From Acidobacterium capsulatum ATCC 51196 (lineage in GTDB: Bacteria > Acidobacteriota > Terriglobia > Terriglobales > Acidobacteriaceae), in the NCBI RefSeq assembly GCF_000022565.1, contig NC_012483.1, forward strand, positions 3,906,001 through 3,970,000: DNA of 64,000 nucleotides. The letters are read 5' to 3'. This document shows, piece after piece, positions 53,553 to 63,622 of the stretch. The notes under the pieces are model-generated. The model was given only the letters and a program-made list of their open reading frames with translations. It made no database searches and was not told the DNA's origin. Position numbers and translations under genes: made by a program. The stretch's first letter is position 1. Each line of letters opens with the position of its first letter.

Positions 53553-54764
53553 TTGGACGATACAAGCGGCCAATCTTCGCAGAGCATCCCAGCCCCGCAG
53601 GGTAGTCCAGCCCCGCAGGGAATGCTAGCCCCGCAGGGTAGCCCAGCCCCGCAGGGCAACGAAGACCAGCGCTGGATGCAGCGCGCCCTTGCCCTCGCGC
53701 GGCTGTCTAAGGCCGTCAGCTCGCCCAACCCCGCCGTGGGCTGCGTACTCGTGCGCGAGGGAGCGCTCGTCGGCGAGGGCTATCACGACTACAGCCGCAA
53801 GGATCACGCCGAAATCGTCGCCCTCAAACAGGCCGGCGATCAGGCGCGCGGAGCCACCGCGTACGTCACACTCGAGCCCTGCTGCCACACCGGCCGCACC
53901 GGTCCCTGCACTGAGGCGCTCATCGCTGCCGGAGTGCGCCGCGTCGTCGCGGCCACCGTCGATCCCAACCCCAAAGTCAGCGGCCAGGGCCTTGAGCGCC
54001 TGCGCCAGGCCGGCATCGAAACCACAGCCGGCATCGGCGAGTCCGAAGCCCGCGCGCTCAACGATGCCTTCGCCTGCTCCATGCGCAACGGGCATCCCTT
54101 TGTCACGCTCAAGGCCGGCGTCTCGCTCGATGGCCGCATCGCGCCCCGCCCCGGCAGCGTAGAGACCGGCAAGCCATACTTCCTCACCGGGCCGCAGGCG
54201 CTCGCCCAGGTGCAGGTCATGCGCCACGAGCACGACGCGTTGCTCACCGGCATCAACACCGTGCTCACTGACGATCCGCAACTCTCTGATCGCACCGGCC
54301 TGCCGCGCCGCCGCCCCTTGCTGCGCGTCGTCCTTGACTCGGCGCTGCGTCTGCCGCTTGATTCAAAACTGGTGCGCACCGCGCAGCAGGATGTGCTGGT
54401 CTTCTGCTCCTTCGCGCCCATCGCGCGTCGTCAGGCGCTTGAGAGCATGGGCGTCCGCGTCGAAGAACTGCCCGGCAAAACGCGCGGCCGCATTTCGCTC
54501 GACGAGGTTCTCGGCCGCCTCCATGAGATGCAGATTCTCTCCGTCATGCTTGAGGCAGGTGGCATGGTCAACGCCTCCGCGCTTGCAGATGGACTGATCG
54601 ACAAGCTCGTGCTCTACTACGCTCCCGTGCTGCTCGGCACCGGCGGCATCTCGCTGGCCGACGGCATCGAAATGCAGCAGCTCGCACTCCAGCGCCCCGA
54701 GTGGACGCAGACCGGGCCCGATCTGCGCTTCAGCGCCTACCTGCGCGACCCCTGGCAGGCGTGA
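53553..54764 (+). CDS. ribD: bifunctional RibD (riboflavin deaminase/reductase)
   Basis: This 403-residue protein catalyses the second and third steps of riboflavin synthesis. The deaminase domain has HAE (about 85) and PCCHTGRTGPC (about 109-119) for zinc, and the C-terminal RibD reductase domain includes LKAGVSLDGRIA. The start is TTG 53553 with AGGA 6 nt upstream. The first 36 residues are an odd extension built of PAPQG units (see the repeat at 53591-53656). ribE follows 50 bp downstream. Confidence 0.92.
   Translation: MDDTSGQSSQSIPAPQGSPAPQGMLAPQGSPAPQGNEDQRWMQRALALARLSKAVSSPNPAVGCVLVREGALVGEGYHDYSRKDHAEIVALKQAGDQARGATAYVTLEPCCHTGRTGPCTEALIAAGVRRVVAATVDPNPKVSGQGLERLRQAGIETTAGIGESEARALNDAFACSMRNGHPFVTLKAGVSLDGRIAPRPGSVETGKPYFLTGPQALAQVQVMRHEHDALLTGINTVLTDDPQLSDRTGLPRRRPLLRVVLDSALRLPLDSKLVRTAQQDVLVFCSFAPIARRQALESMGVRVEELPGKTRGRISLDEVLGRLHEMQILSVMLEAGGMVNASALADGLIDKLVLYYAPVLLGTGGISLADGIEMQQLALQRPEWTQTGPDLRFSAYLRDPWQA
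53591..53656 (+). repeat. four-copy 18-bp tandem repeat in the 5' end of ribD
   Basis: AGCCCCGCAGGG recurs at 53591, 53609, 53627 and 53645, an exact 18-bp period with 6 variable bases. It is in frame with RibD and encodes PAPQG-type units before the deaminase domain. Confidence 0.9.
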
Positions 54765-54813
54765 CCCCCGGCAACGCCGCACACCACGCGCAAGCCGTAC
54801 ACTGGACTCAGCT

Positions 54814-55473
54814 ATGTTCACTGGTCTCATCGCAACTACCGGCAAAATTCTGCAGCTTGAAAAGCGCTCCGGCGCGGCCCGCCTCACCGTCGAAACCGCC
54901 ACGCTCGCTCCGCGCCTGCATGAGGGCGACAGCATCGCCGTGAATGGCGTCTGCCTCACCGCGCTCGGTCTTGAGCCCACGCGCTTTCATGCCGATCTCG
55001 CCGCTGAGACACTGGCTCGCACCACGCTCGGCGATCTCGCCCCCGGTACCCTCGTCAACCTTGAACTGCCCACCCCCGCCGGCACTCCGCTCGGCGGCCA
55101 CGTCGTGCAGGGCCATGTGGATGCCACCGGCACGCTGCTCGCACTCGATCCCGTCGATCCTGAAGCCGGTCCCGCCGCTACCGACTGGTGGCTGCGCATC
55201 GCCGTTCCTCCGGCCGTGCAGCCCTATGTCGTCGAGAAGGGGTCTATCGCCATCGACGGCATCAGCCTCACCGTCGCCCGCTGGGATGGCGCCACGCTCG
55301 CCGTGGCCATCATCCCGCACACCTACTCTGCCACGCATCTGCACACGCTCGCGCCCGGCGCCAGGGTCAATCTTGAGGCTGACGTGCTGATGAAGCTCGC
55401 GCTTGAGCAGCAGCGCGCGCAACAGCATGCCTCCACGCTCACTCTCGAATCGCTCATCGCGCGCGGCTACTAG
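54814..55473 (+). CDS. ribE: riboflavin synthase, alpha subunit
   Basis: This 219-residue enzyme dismutates two lumazines to riboflavin. Two lumazine-binding barrels are visible: one starts MFTGLI with SIAVNGVCLT and GGHVVQGHVD, the second has SIAIDGISLTV. It ends with a charged helix. It lies just downstream of ribD. No FMN riboswitch is visible upstream of ribD. Confidence 0.95.
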   Translation: MFTGLIATTGKILQLEKRSGAARLTVETATLAPRLHEGDSIAVNGVCLTALGLEPTRFHADLAAETLARTTLGDLAPGTLVNLELPTPAGTPLGGHVVQGHVDATGTLLALDPVDPEAGPAATDWWLRIAVPPAVQPYVVEKGSIAIDGISLTVARWDGATLAVAIIPHTYSATHLHTLAPGARVNLEADVLMKLALEQQRAQQHASTLTLESLIARGY

Positions 55474-55485
55474 CCTTTCAACGCT

Positions 55486-56553
55486 TTACTGCGGAGTGAT
55501 GATGCCGCCCACCGGCATCCGTCCCGGGTAGCGGCGAATGCCGAGCAGCCGCGCCATCTCGCCCGCGCTTGCCAGCGCCGCACGCGGATTCACGATCACC
55601 GTGCTCCCCGGCAGCGCCGCATGCTGCTCGCAGTAGGCCGCAGCCGCCGCCGCGCCGGGTGCGAGCAGCCATCCCTTGCGCGCCCATGCTTCCATCGCCG
55701 CGCGCACGTGCTCTTCTTCCACAATGCCCACCGCGTCCGAGACCTTGCGCAGCACCTCTGCCGCCACTCTTGCAGGCCCCGTGCCCGGCCCACCCATCGC
55801 GGGCGCAATATGAATCGCCACGCAGCGCGGCGTGTGCGGGGAGCTCACCCATTCCTGCTCGCGCAGCCATGCAAAAGCATTTTCATAGGCCAGCATCTCC
55901 AGCGGACTCGCCCCCGGCGCCAGCAGCGTCTCCGGCAGCTTCCACCGCATCTGCTCGGCCAGCTCCATGGCCAGCGCGCGCGCCGCTAGCTGCGTCGCCC
56001 GCGCCAGGTCGCCCGCTGCGATATTCCCCTCGCCACTCTCTGCCCTACCATTCTTTGCGGGCCAGGCCTGATCGGCTCCCACCGCCGCCACGCGCAAAAA
56101 ATCCACCTCGCTCGCCGCCGCGCTCAGCGTGACCTGAGAGCGCAGCCCTGCCTGCGCGGCATACGTGGCCACAGACACCGCCAGCGCATCGGCCAGCGAA
56201 TCTGGCATCGAGCCCGGCATCGAATTCGGAATCGAACTGGGCATCGAGCCCGCCTGCACGCCGCTCTCGCCCAGCGCCACCCGCATCCATCCCGCCGCGC
56301 GCGCCGCCGAAATCAGAATCGACGCCACGCGGTCCTGCACGCTGCCCGTCGGGTTCAGTCCCTCTTCTTTGAGCAGCAGCCCCGCCCGCAGCGTCTGCAG
56401 CGGCGTACCGCCTTCGCCCAGCGTCACCGGATGCGCAACGGCGTGCGCCATCTGCAGGTACCGCCACTGCGTCATGCTCTGCGCATCCGGCGCGGGACGC
56501 GCGCTGACGGTCTCCATCGCAGCCAGCAAATTGGTAAGAGGTGCCTGAGTCAT
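55486..56553 (-). CDS. threonine/cysteine-synthase-fold protein lacking the PLP lysine
   Basis: This 355-residue protein resembles fold-type II PLP enzymes: VTLGEGGTPLQTLRAG, then LKEEGLNPTGSVQDRVAS and a C-terminal PAMGGPGTG loop. The lysine that binds PLP (GS[FV]KDR) is replaced by glutamine (codon CAG). The following substrate loop, normally STGN-like, is GESGVQAG and runs into an insertion of repeated four-residue units (GSMP, SSIP, NSMP, GSMP). It therefore cannot form the usual Schiff base and may be a pseudoenzyme or ligand-binding protein. It follows mqnA after 72 bp on the same strand. It is distinct from the intact thrC-like gene at 28404. Confidence 0.8.
   Translation of the reverse strand: MTQAPLTNLLAAMETVSARPAPDAQSMTQWRYLQMAHAVAHPVTLGEGGTPLQTLRAGLLLKEEGLNPTGSVQDRVASILISAARAAGWMRVALGESGVQAGSMPSSIPNSMPGSMPDSLADALAVSVATYAAQAGLRSQVTLSAAASEVDFLRVAAVGADQAWPAKNGRAESGEGNIAAGDLARATQLAARALAMELAEQMRWKLPETLLAPGASPLEMLAYENAFAWLREQEWVSSPHTPRCVAIHIAPAMGGPGTGPARVAAEVLRKVSDAVGIVEEEHVRAAMEAWARKGWLLAPGAAAAAAYCEQHAALPGSTVIVNPRAALASAGEMARLLGIRRYPGRMPVGGIITPQ
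56196..56252 (-). repeat. 12-bp tandem repeat inside the PLP-fold gene
   Basis: Five degenerate 12-bp units centred on TCGATGCC/TCGATTCC (minus strand) encode the xSMP/xSIP repeats. The stretch stays in frame and sits where the substrate loop of active homologues would be. Confidence 0.8.
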
Positions 56554-56625
56554 GACGAATCCCGTGACGAATCAAAGTCGATCAAGAGCCGATCGAAAGC
56601 CGTGAATAAAAAAACTATCCGCGAT

Positions 56626-57486
56626 CTATCCGCGCAAAAAATGCACCGAGGGCGCGGCCGGCAGCGCACCGCACTCCGCACCGTAACGATAGAACAATTC
56701 GATGCCGTCCATGCACGACGCGTCGAGCCGGTACCAGATATTCTCGGTCAAATACGTGCGAATCGTCGCAGCCGGCAGCGGCATGCGCGCGCTCCACTCC
56801 GCCACCAGGTCGTCGATATGCGCCAGCCCCGCATCGCGCGAGGCTTCAAAGTCGGCAATCAGGCGCGCGGCTCCCATCCCTGACCGCTCCACCGAGGCCG
56901 GCTGCACCGCCCAGAAGGCCGCCACCCAGCTCGTGCCCGTCAACCGGTGCCACTCCTCGGCCACGTCCAGATACACCAGCCGCTCTCCGGTCCTTGCCTC
57001 GCGCGCCTCCCGGTCTTCGAGCGCCAGCAGAGCGGGGTCGCCAATCAGCAGCGCCGCATCGGCCGTGGCCAGCATCGCGTCCAGATCCGGCCCATGCGCA
57101 ACAAACTCCGGCTTCGCCTTCCACACGCGATCAAACAGAATGCGCGTGTAAGCCGCCGAACTGCGCGACGACGTATCGAGAGCCACCGAGCGAATCCCGT
57201 CCATCGCGCGCCCTTCGCGCACCACCAGCACAATCGAGCGCACGTGCCGCCGCGAGGCGATCGTGCAGCCGGGAATAATCTGCATGCCGGGATGAAAGGG
57301 ATAGGCCGCAATCGGCACCAGGCCAATGTCCGCTTCATTGGCGGCCAGCCGCGCCGCGCACACCGAGGGCGTCGACCACATCAGTTCGTAGCGTCCGGCC
57401 AGTTCCTCCCGCCGGGGAGAGTGTTCAAAGTCCCACATCAATGGCGCGGGATTCAAGAAGGAAATGGCTGCGATCCGGAGCTTCAC
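56626..57486 (-). CDS. mqnA: chorismate dehydratase MqnA family (futalosine menaquinone pathway)
   Basis: The protein has about 286 residues and a periplasmic-binding-protein-like fold: LRIAAISFLNPAPLMW, STPSVCAARLAANEADIGLVPIAAY, SRSSAAYTRIL and ALLIGDPAL are MqnA-type blocks. It dehydrates chorismate to 3-enolpyruvylbenzoate, the first step of futalosine-dependent menaquinone synthesis. The start is GTG 57486, directly before the conserved KLRIAAISFLN; TTG 57501 is an alternative. Other mqn genes are not in the window. The upstream region is an unusual repeat-rich spacer. Confidence 0.88.
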   Translation of the reverse strand: MKLRIAAISFLNPAPLMWDFEHSPRREELAGRYELMWSTPSVCAARLAANEADIGLVPIAAYPFHPGMQIIPGCTIASRRHVRSIVLVVREGRAMDGIRSVALDTSSRSSAAYTRILFDRVWKAKPEFVAHGPDLDAMLATADAALLIGDPALLALEDREAREARTGERLVYLDVAEEWHRLTGTSWVAAFWAVQPASVERSGMGAARLIADFEASRDAGLAHIDDLVAEWSARMPLPAATIRTYLTENIWYRLDASCMDGIELFYRYGAECGALPAAPSVHFLRG

Positions 57487-57501
57487 TACCCAGTGTATCA
57501 A

Positions 57502-57752
57502 TGAAAGCTTTTAGCCTTTAGCTTCTAGCTTTTAGCTCCAAGCCTTCAGCTCCAGGCTCCCGGCTCTCATCTCTAAACGCGTGATTTCCGGTCCTCTGGT
57601 GCAGGTCGAAGCATCTTCCTCGCATCCTTCCATCGGTGACGCAACAGACAGCCTCCCTCGAAGGCTCGACCCCCTTAGAGCCAGCAGCTAAAACCCAAAA
57701 AAGCTAGCAGCCAAAAGCTAAAAGCTAGCAGCTAAAAGCTAATAGCTATAAG
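57502..57752. repeat. AGCTAAA-rich imperfect inverted repeat in mqnA/dprA spacer
   Basis: The left arm (57504-57575) is made of TTTAGC/CTTCTAGC/TTTTAGCTCC-like units. The right arm (57674-57752) holds the complementary AGCTAAAAGC/AGCTAGCAGC units. The arms can pair imperfectly around a roughly 100-bp centre with ordinary composition. The spacer divides divergent mqnA and dprA and is otherwise gene-free (57753-57866 shows nothing further). Confidence 0.75.
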
Positions 57753-57866
57753 TAACTTGACGCCGCACCCCGCGCCACATAACCTCCGCCCTAACTCCCG
57801 CATGCATCCGAATACTGCGCCATTCTCGCGTGGCGCTCCCTTCCATGCCATGCAAAAGGATACGCA

Positions 57867-59072
57867 TTGTCTGCTCCCGCGCCCTCGCTCCCAAGCCCTG
57901 CACTCCCCGCCGCTACCCTCACTGCCGATCGTCTCGCCTGGGTCGCGCTCGCACTCACCCCCGGCATGGGGCCGCGCCGCATCCTGCAGGCCGTCGAGGC
58001 CGCCGGCTCCGCGCAGGCGCTGCTCGATCTGCCGCTCACGCAGTTGGAGTCGCTCCGGCTCCCCGCCGAAGCCGCGCAGTTTCTGCACGATGGCCGCGCC
58101 CTGCGCGCCGCCCAGCAGGAGGCCGAGCGCGTCGCCGCCGCCGGCGCGCAGATTGTCACCTGCATCGATGAGGCTTACCCCGAGCGTCTGCGTGAGATTT
58201 ATGACGCGCCTCCTATATTGTGGGTGCGGGGCGATGCCTCGCTGCTCAAGCGGCCCTCCATCGCGGTCGTAGGCACGCGCCATCCCACGCCCTATGGTGC
58301 GGGCATGGCCGAGATGCTCTCGCGCGATCTCGCCGCCAACGGCCTGCTCATCCTCAGCGGCATGGCGCGCGGCATCGACACCGCCGCGCACAAAGGTGCG
58401 CTGGCCGCCAAAAAGCCCACGCTCGCCATCTGGGGCACCGGCGTCGACGTCATCTACCCAAAAGAGAACAAGGCGCTCGCCGAGCAGATCGTCGCCACCG
58501 GTGGAGCCATCGTCTCCGAGCTGCCCCTCGGCACCTTTCCCGCGCCGCAGAACTTTCCCAAGCGCAACCGCATCCTCAGCGGCATCAGCTTTGGTGTGCT
58601 GGTCGTCGAGGGCGGCGAGTTCAGCGGAACCCGCGTCACCGCCCGCTGCGCGCTCGAGCAGAGCCGCGAAGTTTTTGCCGTCCCCGGCAACGTCACCAAC
58701 AAGCAGGCCTGGGGGCCTAACACGTTGATTAAGCAGGGCGCAAAGCTCACCGCTACCTGGGAGGATGTCTGGGAGGATCTCCCCACCGACGTCCGCGTCG
58801 CCGTCACCGCCGACGCGGTCGTTGCATCGCCGGAGCCCGTTACTGCATCCTTATTTGACGACAACACTGCGGCTCCCGTGGAGGCGGCCCTGCTGCGCAT
58901 CCTTCGTCACGACGAGGCGCTGCAGATGGAAGAGATCCTCCAGAAGCTGGAGGGCGAATTGAGTTCGTCAGAGATCTTCACCGCGCTCTTTGAGTTGGAG
59001 CTGGCTGGACGAATCCGCCAGCTTCCCGGTAAGAATTACGTCAAGAGCTTCCCGGCGGCTCGCACCGAATAG
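57867..59072 (+). CDS. dprA: DNA-processing protein DprA (Smf)
   Basis: This 401-residue protein has an N-terminal SAM-like helical region (WVALALTPGMGPRRI), a DprA Rossmann-like domain (VVGTRHPTPYGAGMAEML, SGMARGIDTAAHKGAL, GTGVDVIYPKEN, FPKRNRILSGIS, SGTRVTARCALEQ) and a C-terminal winged-helix domain (about 325-400). It loads RecA on incoming ssDNA during transformation. The start is TTG 57867 with AAAGGA 6 nt upstream. topA follows, as in many genomes. Confidence 0.94.
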   Translation: MSAPAPSLPSPALPAATLTADRLAWVALALTPGMGPRRILQAVEAAGSAQALLDLPLTQLESLRLPAEAAQFLHDGRALRAAQQEAERVAAAGAQIVTCIDEAYPERLREIYDAPPILWVRGDASLLKRPSIAVVGTRHPTPYGAGMAEMLSRDLAANGLLILSGMARGIDTAAHKGALAAKKPTLAIWGTGVDVIYPKENKALAEQIVATGGAIVSELPLGTFPAPQNFPKRNRILSGISFGVLVVEGGEFSGTRVTARCALEQSREVFAVPGNVTNKQAWGPNTLIKQGAKLTATWEDVWEDLPTDVRVAVTADAVVASPEPVTASLFDDNTAAPVEAALLRILRHDEALQMEEILQKLEGELSSSEIFTALFELELAGRIRQLPGKNYVKSFPAARTE

Positions 59073-59118
59073 GCGTCACGCATCGTCTAATGAGTCCAGG
59101 AAAGGGAACAAAGCGGAT

Positions 59119-59140
59119 GCACGAAGTTCCGGTTTCGTGC
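59119..59140 (+). terminator. hairpin between dprA and topA
   Basis: GCACGAA (59119-59125) pairs with TTCGTGC (59134-59140) around 8 nt, followed by GTCTATTCTC. The U-run is weak, so it may be an attenuator or processing stem rather than a full terminator. Confidence 0.4.
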
Positions 59141-59246
59141 GTCTATTCTCGTTCCGTGATAGTTTTCTGCAAGGCAAGGCAAAAATCCGCCTCCTTGAAC
59201 AGGACGGCGATTTTTGGCCGCAGGGGTTGGTCGTAAAAGGAAACCA

Positions 59247-61883
<2,637 letters not shown>

Positions 61884-61906
61884 CCCCCCTCGAATGAAAC
61901 CCTCAC

Positions 61907-61941
61907 CGCCGGCGGCCTGCACACCGCCGGCGTCTCTATTT
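61907..61941 (+). terminator. rho-independent terminator after topA
   Basis: CGCCGGCGG (61907-61915) pairs with CCGCCGGCG (61924-61932), then TCTCTATTT. Its 3' half belongs to an 18-bp sequence that recurs at 62589-62606. Confidence 0.78.
61916..61933. repeat. left copy of 18-bp direct repeat flanking the toxin-antitoxin pair
   Basis: CCTGCACACCGCCGGCGT here and again at 62589-62606, 673 bp apart, with the antitoxin and toxin genes between the copies. Confidence 0.85.
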
Positions 61942-61992
61942 CCGGCACGCCGTCATTCAATTGCATTACAATTCAGACATCGGAGAAACCCC

Positions 61993-62301
61993 ATGGCCGC
62001 CAATGCTCTCGTCCAGACCCGCATCGATCCCGAGGTGAAAGACCGCGCCGCTGCCGTGCTGGAGCGCATGGGGCTCACCGTCTCCGATGCGGTTCGCATC
62101 CTGCTCACCCGCACCGCCAATGAGGGAGCCTTGCCCTTTGCAGTCACTCCCACGCCAGAAGAGTACGACGCGTGGTTCCGCAAAAAAGTGCAGGAAGCGC
62201 TCGATGATCCACGCCCGATGATCCCGCATGAAGAAGTAGAACGTCGTATGGCTGTTCATCGCGCGGCAATCTTGAATCTGTCCAGGGACACGAAAAAGTA
62301 A
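61993..62301 (+). CDS. RelB/DinJ-family antitoxin
   Basis: This 102-residue protein starts with the ribbon-helix-helix segment of DinJ/RelB antitoxins (ALVQTRIDPEVKDRAAAVLERMGLTVSDAVRILLTR), followed by a toxin-binding helical tail. It should bind its own promoter and neutralise the downstream toxin. The start is ATG 61993 behind GGAG. The toxin gene begins 3 bp after the stop. Confidence 0.92.
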   Translation: MAANALVQTRIDPEVKDRAAAVLERMGLTVSDAVRILLTRTANEGALPFAVTPTPEEYDAWFRKKVQEALDDPRPMIPHEEVERRMAVHRAAILNLSRDTKK

Positions 62302-62304
62302 CAG

Positions 62305-62583
62305 ATGAAGATTCACTGGACCTCAGCCGCGCTTACGGATCGCATGGCCATTTTTACTTACATTGCCCAGGACCGTCCGCAGACAGCGACTGCAGTGGAT
62401 GCGCGCATTCGTTCGCTTGTTGAGCAACTGGCTCGCTTTCCGAATAGGGGAAGATCAGGGCGCATGACAGAGAGCCGCGAACTGGTCATCCCCCAGACCC
62501 CTTACCTGGCCATCTACCGCATCGACGGGCACACCATCTCTATCCTCCGCATCCTGCATGGCTCACAGTGCTGGCCCGCCTAG
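62305..62583 (+). CDS. RelE/ParE-family toxin
   Basis: This 92-residue protein has the RelE/ParE fold pattern: KIHWTSAALTDRMAIFTYIA, then ARFPNRGRSGRMTESRELVIPQTPYLAIYRI and ISILRILHGSQCWP. The sequence is nearer the ParE branch (gyrase poison) than ribosome-dependent RelE, but the target cannot be fixed by eye. It is immediately downstream of its antitoxin and bracketed by an 18-bp direct repeat. Confidence 0.92.
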   Translation: MKIHWTSAALTDRMAIFTYIAQDRPQTATAVDARIRSLVEQLARFPNRGRSGRMTESRELVIPQTPYLAIYRIDGHTISILRILHGSQCWPA

Positions 62584-62588
62584 CCGCC

Positions 62589-62606
62589 CCTGCACACCGC
62601 CGGCGT
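62589..62606. repeat. right copy of 18-bp direct repeat flanking the toxin-antitoxin pair
   Basis: Identical to 61916-61933. Here the hairpin partner is missing, so it does not form the topA-type terminator. Confidence 0.85.
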
Positions 62607-62637
62607 TTGCATTTATATTTCGTGAGGGAGACACCAC

Positions 62638-63078
62638 ATGGAATCCACGCTAGCCACCAGCCACGACGCTGACCTGATCCTCAAGCTCTACGACCTGCGC
62701 CGCGAAGCCACCATGCGCCGCGCGCGCCACTGGATCACCGCCGAGTTCTTCCCCCAGACCGCCGAAGAGGCCATGGCGCCCATGCTCGCCTGGGGCACCG
62801 AGCAGAATGCCTGGTTCCGCCAGGTCACCAGCTATTGGGAGATGGCCCTCTCCTTCGTCGTGCATGGCGCGCTCAATGGCGACCTCTTCCTCGACTGCAA
62901 CGGCGAGCCCTTCTTCATTTACGCCAAGTTCCAGCCTTTTCTGGCCCACATTCGCACCACCCATCCCAATTTCCTCATGAAGATGGATCACGTCATCGAG
63001 CAATATCCCGCCGCCCGCCAGCGCGTCGACATGATGCTTCGCAACCTTGAGAAGCGCCGCGCCGCCGCTAAGGCCTAG
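62638..63078 (+). CDS. uncharacterised helical protein
   Basis: This 146-residue, probably all-helical soluble protein contains WITAEFFPQTAEEAMAPML, a central hydrophobic MALSFVVHGALNGDLFLDCNGEPFFIYAKF and a basic C-terminus (RNLEKRRAAAKA). I do not recognise the family with certainty; the pattern recurs in acidobacterial proteins annotated as hypothetical. AGGGAGA precedes the ATG. It lies between the toxin gene and DUF427. Confidence 0.8.
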   Translation: MESTLATSHDADLILKLYDLRREATMRRARHWITAEFFPQTAEEAMAPMLAWGTEQNAWFRQVTSYWEMALSFVVHGALNGDLFLDCNGEPFFIYAKFQPFLAHIRTTHPNFLMKMDHVIEQYPAARQRVDMMLRNLEKRRAAAKA

Positions 63079-63137
63079 GCATGGCAGCCTTTAGCGCCCT
63101 GCGAGGGGCCCGCTGCATCTGATAATGTGGGAGAGGT

Positions 63138-63161
63138 GCCGTCAGCCCGACTTTTGACGGC
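63138..63161 (+). other. hairpin in DUF427 leader
   Basis: GCCGTCA (63138-63144) pairs with TGACGGC (63155-63161), 18 bp before the DUF427 start. It could be an operator or a 5'-UTR stem. Confidence 0.4.
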
Positions 63162-63179
63162 AAGGAAGGATGGAAAATC

Positions 63180-63464
63180 ATGGCTAAAGCAGTCTGGAAT
63201 GGTAAGGTCATCGCCGAGAGCGAGAAATTCGAGACAGTGGAAGGAAATCTCTATTTCCCCGAGAGCACGGTCAACCGCGAATACCTGCGGCCCAGCTCCA
63301 CCACCTCGACCTGCCCATGGAAGGGCCAGGCCCGCTACTACACCATCCTGATCGACGGGCAGGAGAATCCCGACGCCGCCTGGTACTACCCCGATCCCAA
63401 ACCAGCCGCCCGCAACATCAAGGGCCACATCGCCTTCTGGCGCGGCGTCGAGATCGAAAAGTAG
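63180..63464 (+). CDS. DUF427 domain protein
   Basis: This 94-residue protein matches DUF427: KAVWNGKVIAESEKFETVEGNLYFP, CPWKGQARYYTI and AAWYYPDPKPAARNIKGHIAFW. The conserved Cys-Pro-Trp-Lys-Gly and Trp-Tyr-Tyr-Pro motifs are intact. The fold is a small beta-tent barrel with no agreed activity. AAGGAAGG lies upstream. A GC-rich hairpin (63505-63527) follows. Confidence 0.9.
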   Translation: MAKAVWNGKVIAESEKFETVEGNLYFPESTVNREYLRPSSTTSTCPWKGQARYYTILIDGQENPDAAWYYPDPKPAARNIKGHIAFWRGVEIEK

Positions 63465-63504
63465 TCCACGCCCGCCTGTTCAGCCCAGCCCAATCAGCCC
63501 TACC

Positions 63505-63527
63505 CAGGCCCGCCCCGCGCGGGCCTG
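63505..63527 (+). terminator. GC-rich hairpin after DUF427 gene
   Basis: CAGGCCCGC (63505-63513) pairs with GCGGGCCTG (63519-63527). No U-run follows, so terminator function is uncertain. Confidence 0.45.
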
Positions 63528-63622
63528 TCGGCTTCTCCGGCCCGCTTCAGGAATCAACCTCGTCATCTCCCGCCGCATATCTCTCCGCCCCTGAACCCGC
63601 GGCTCGGGGTATGCTTGCACCC

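Noticed and set aside
53538-53590. Possible FMN riboswitch ahead of ribD
   Set aside because: Only 15 bp separate ftsY and ribD, with no RFN-element sequence.
53591-53656. Regular 18-bp repeats considered as a CRISPR fragment
   Set aside because: The repeats are in frame with RibD and the variable part is only 6 bp, so there are no spacers.
57502-57752. AGCTAAA repeats considered as a CRISPR array or replication-origin iterons
   Set aside because: Units are short, degenerate and of mixed orientation, without spacer-length gaps, DnaA-box consensus or a nearby rep/dnaA gene.
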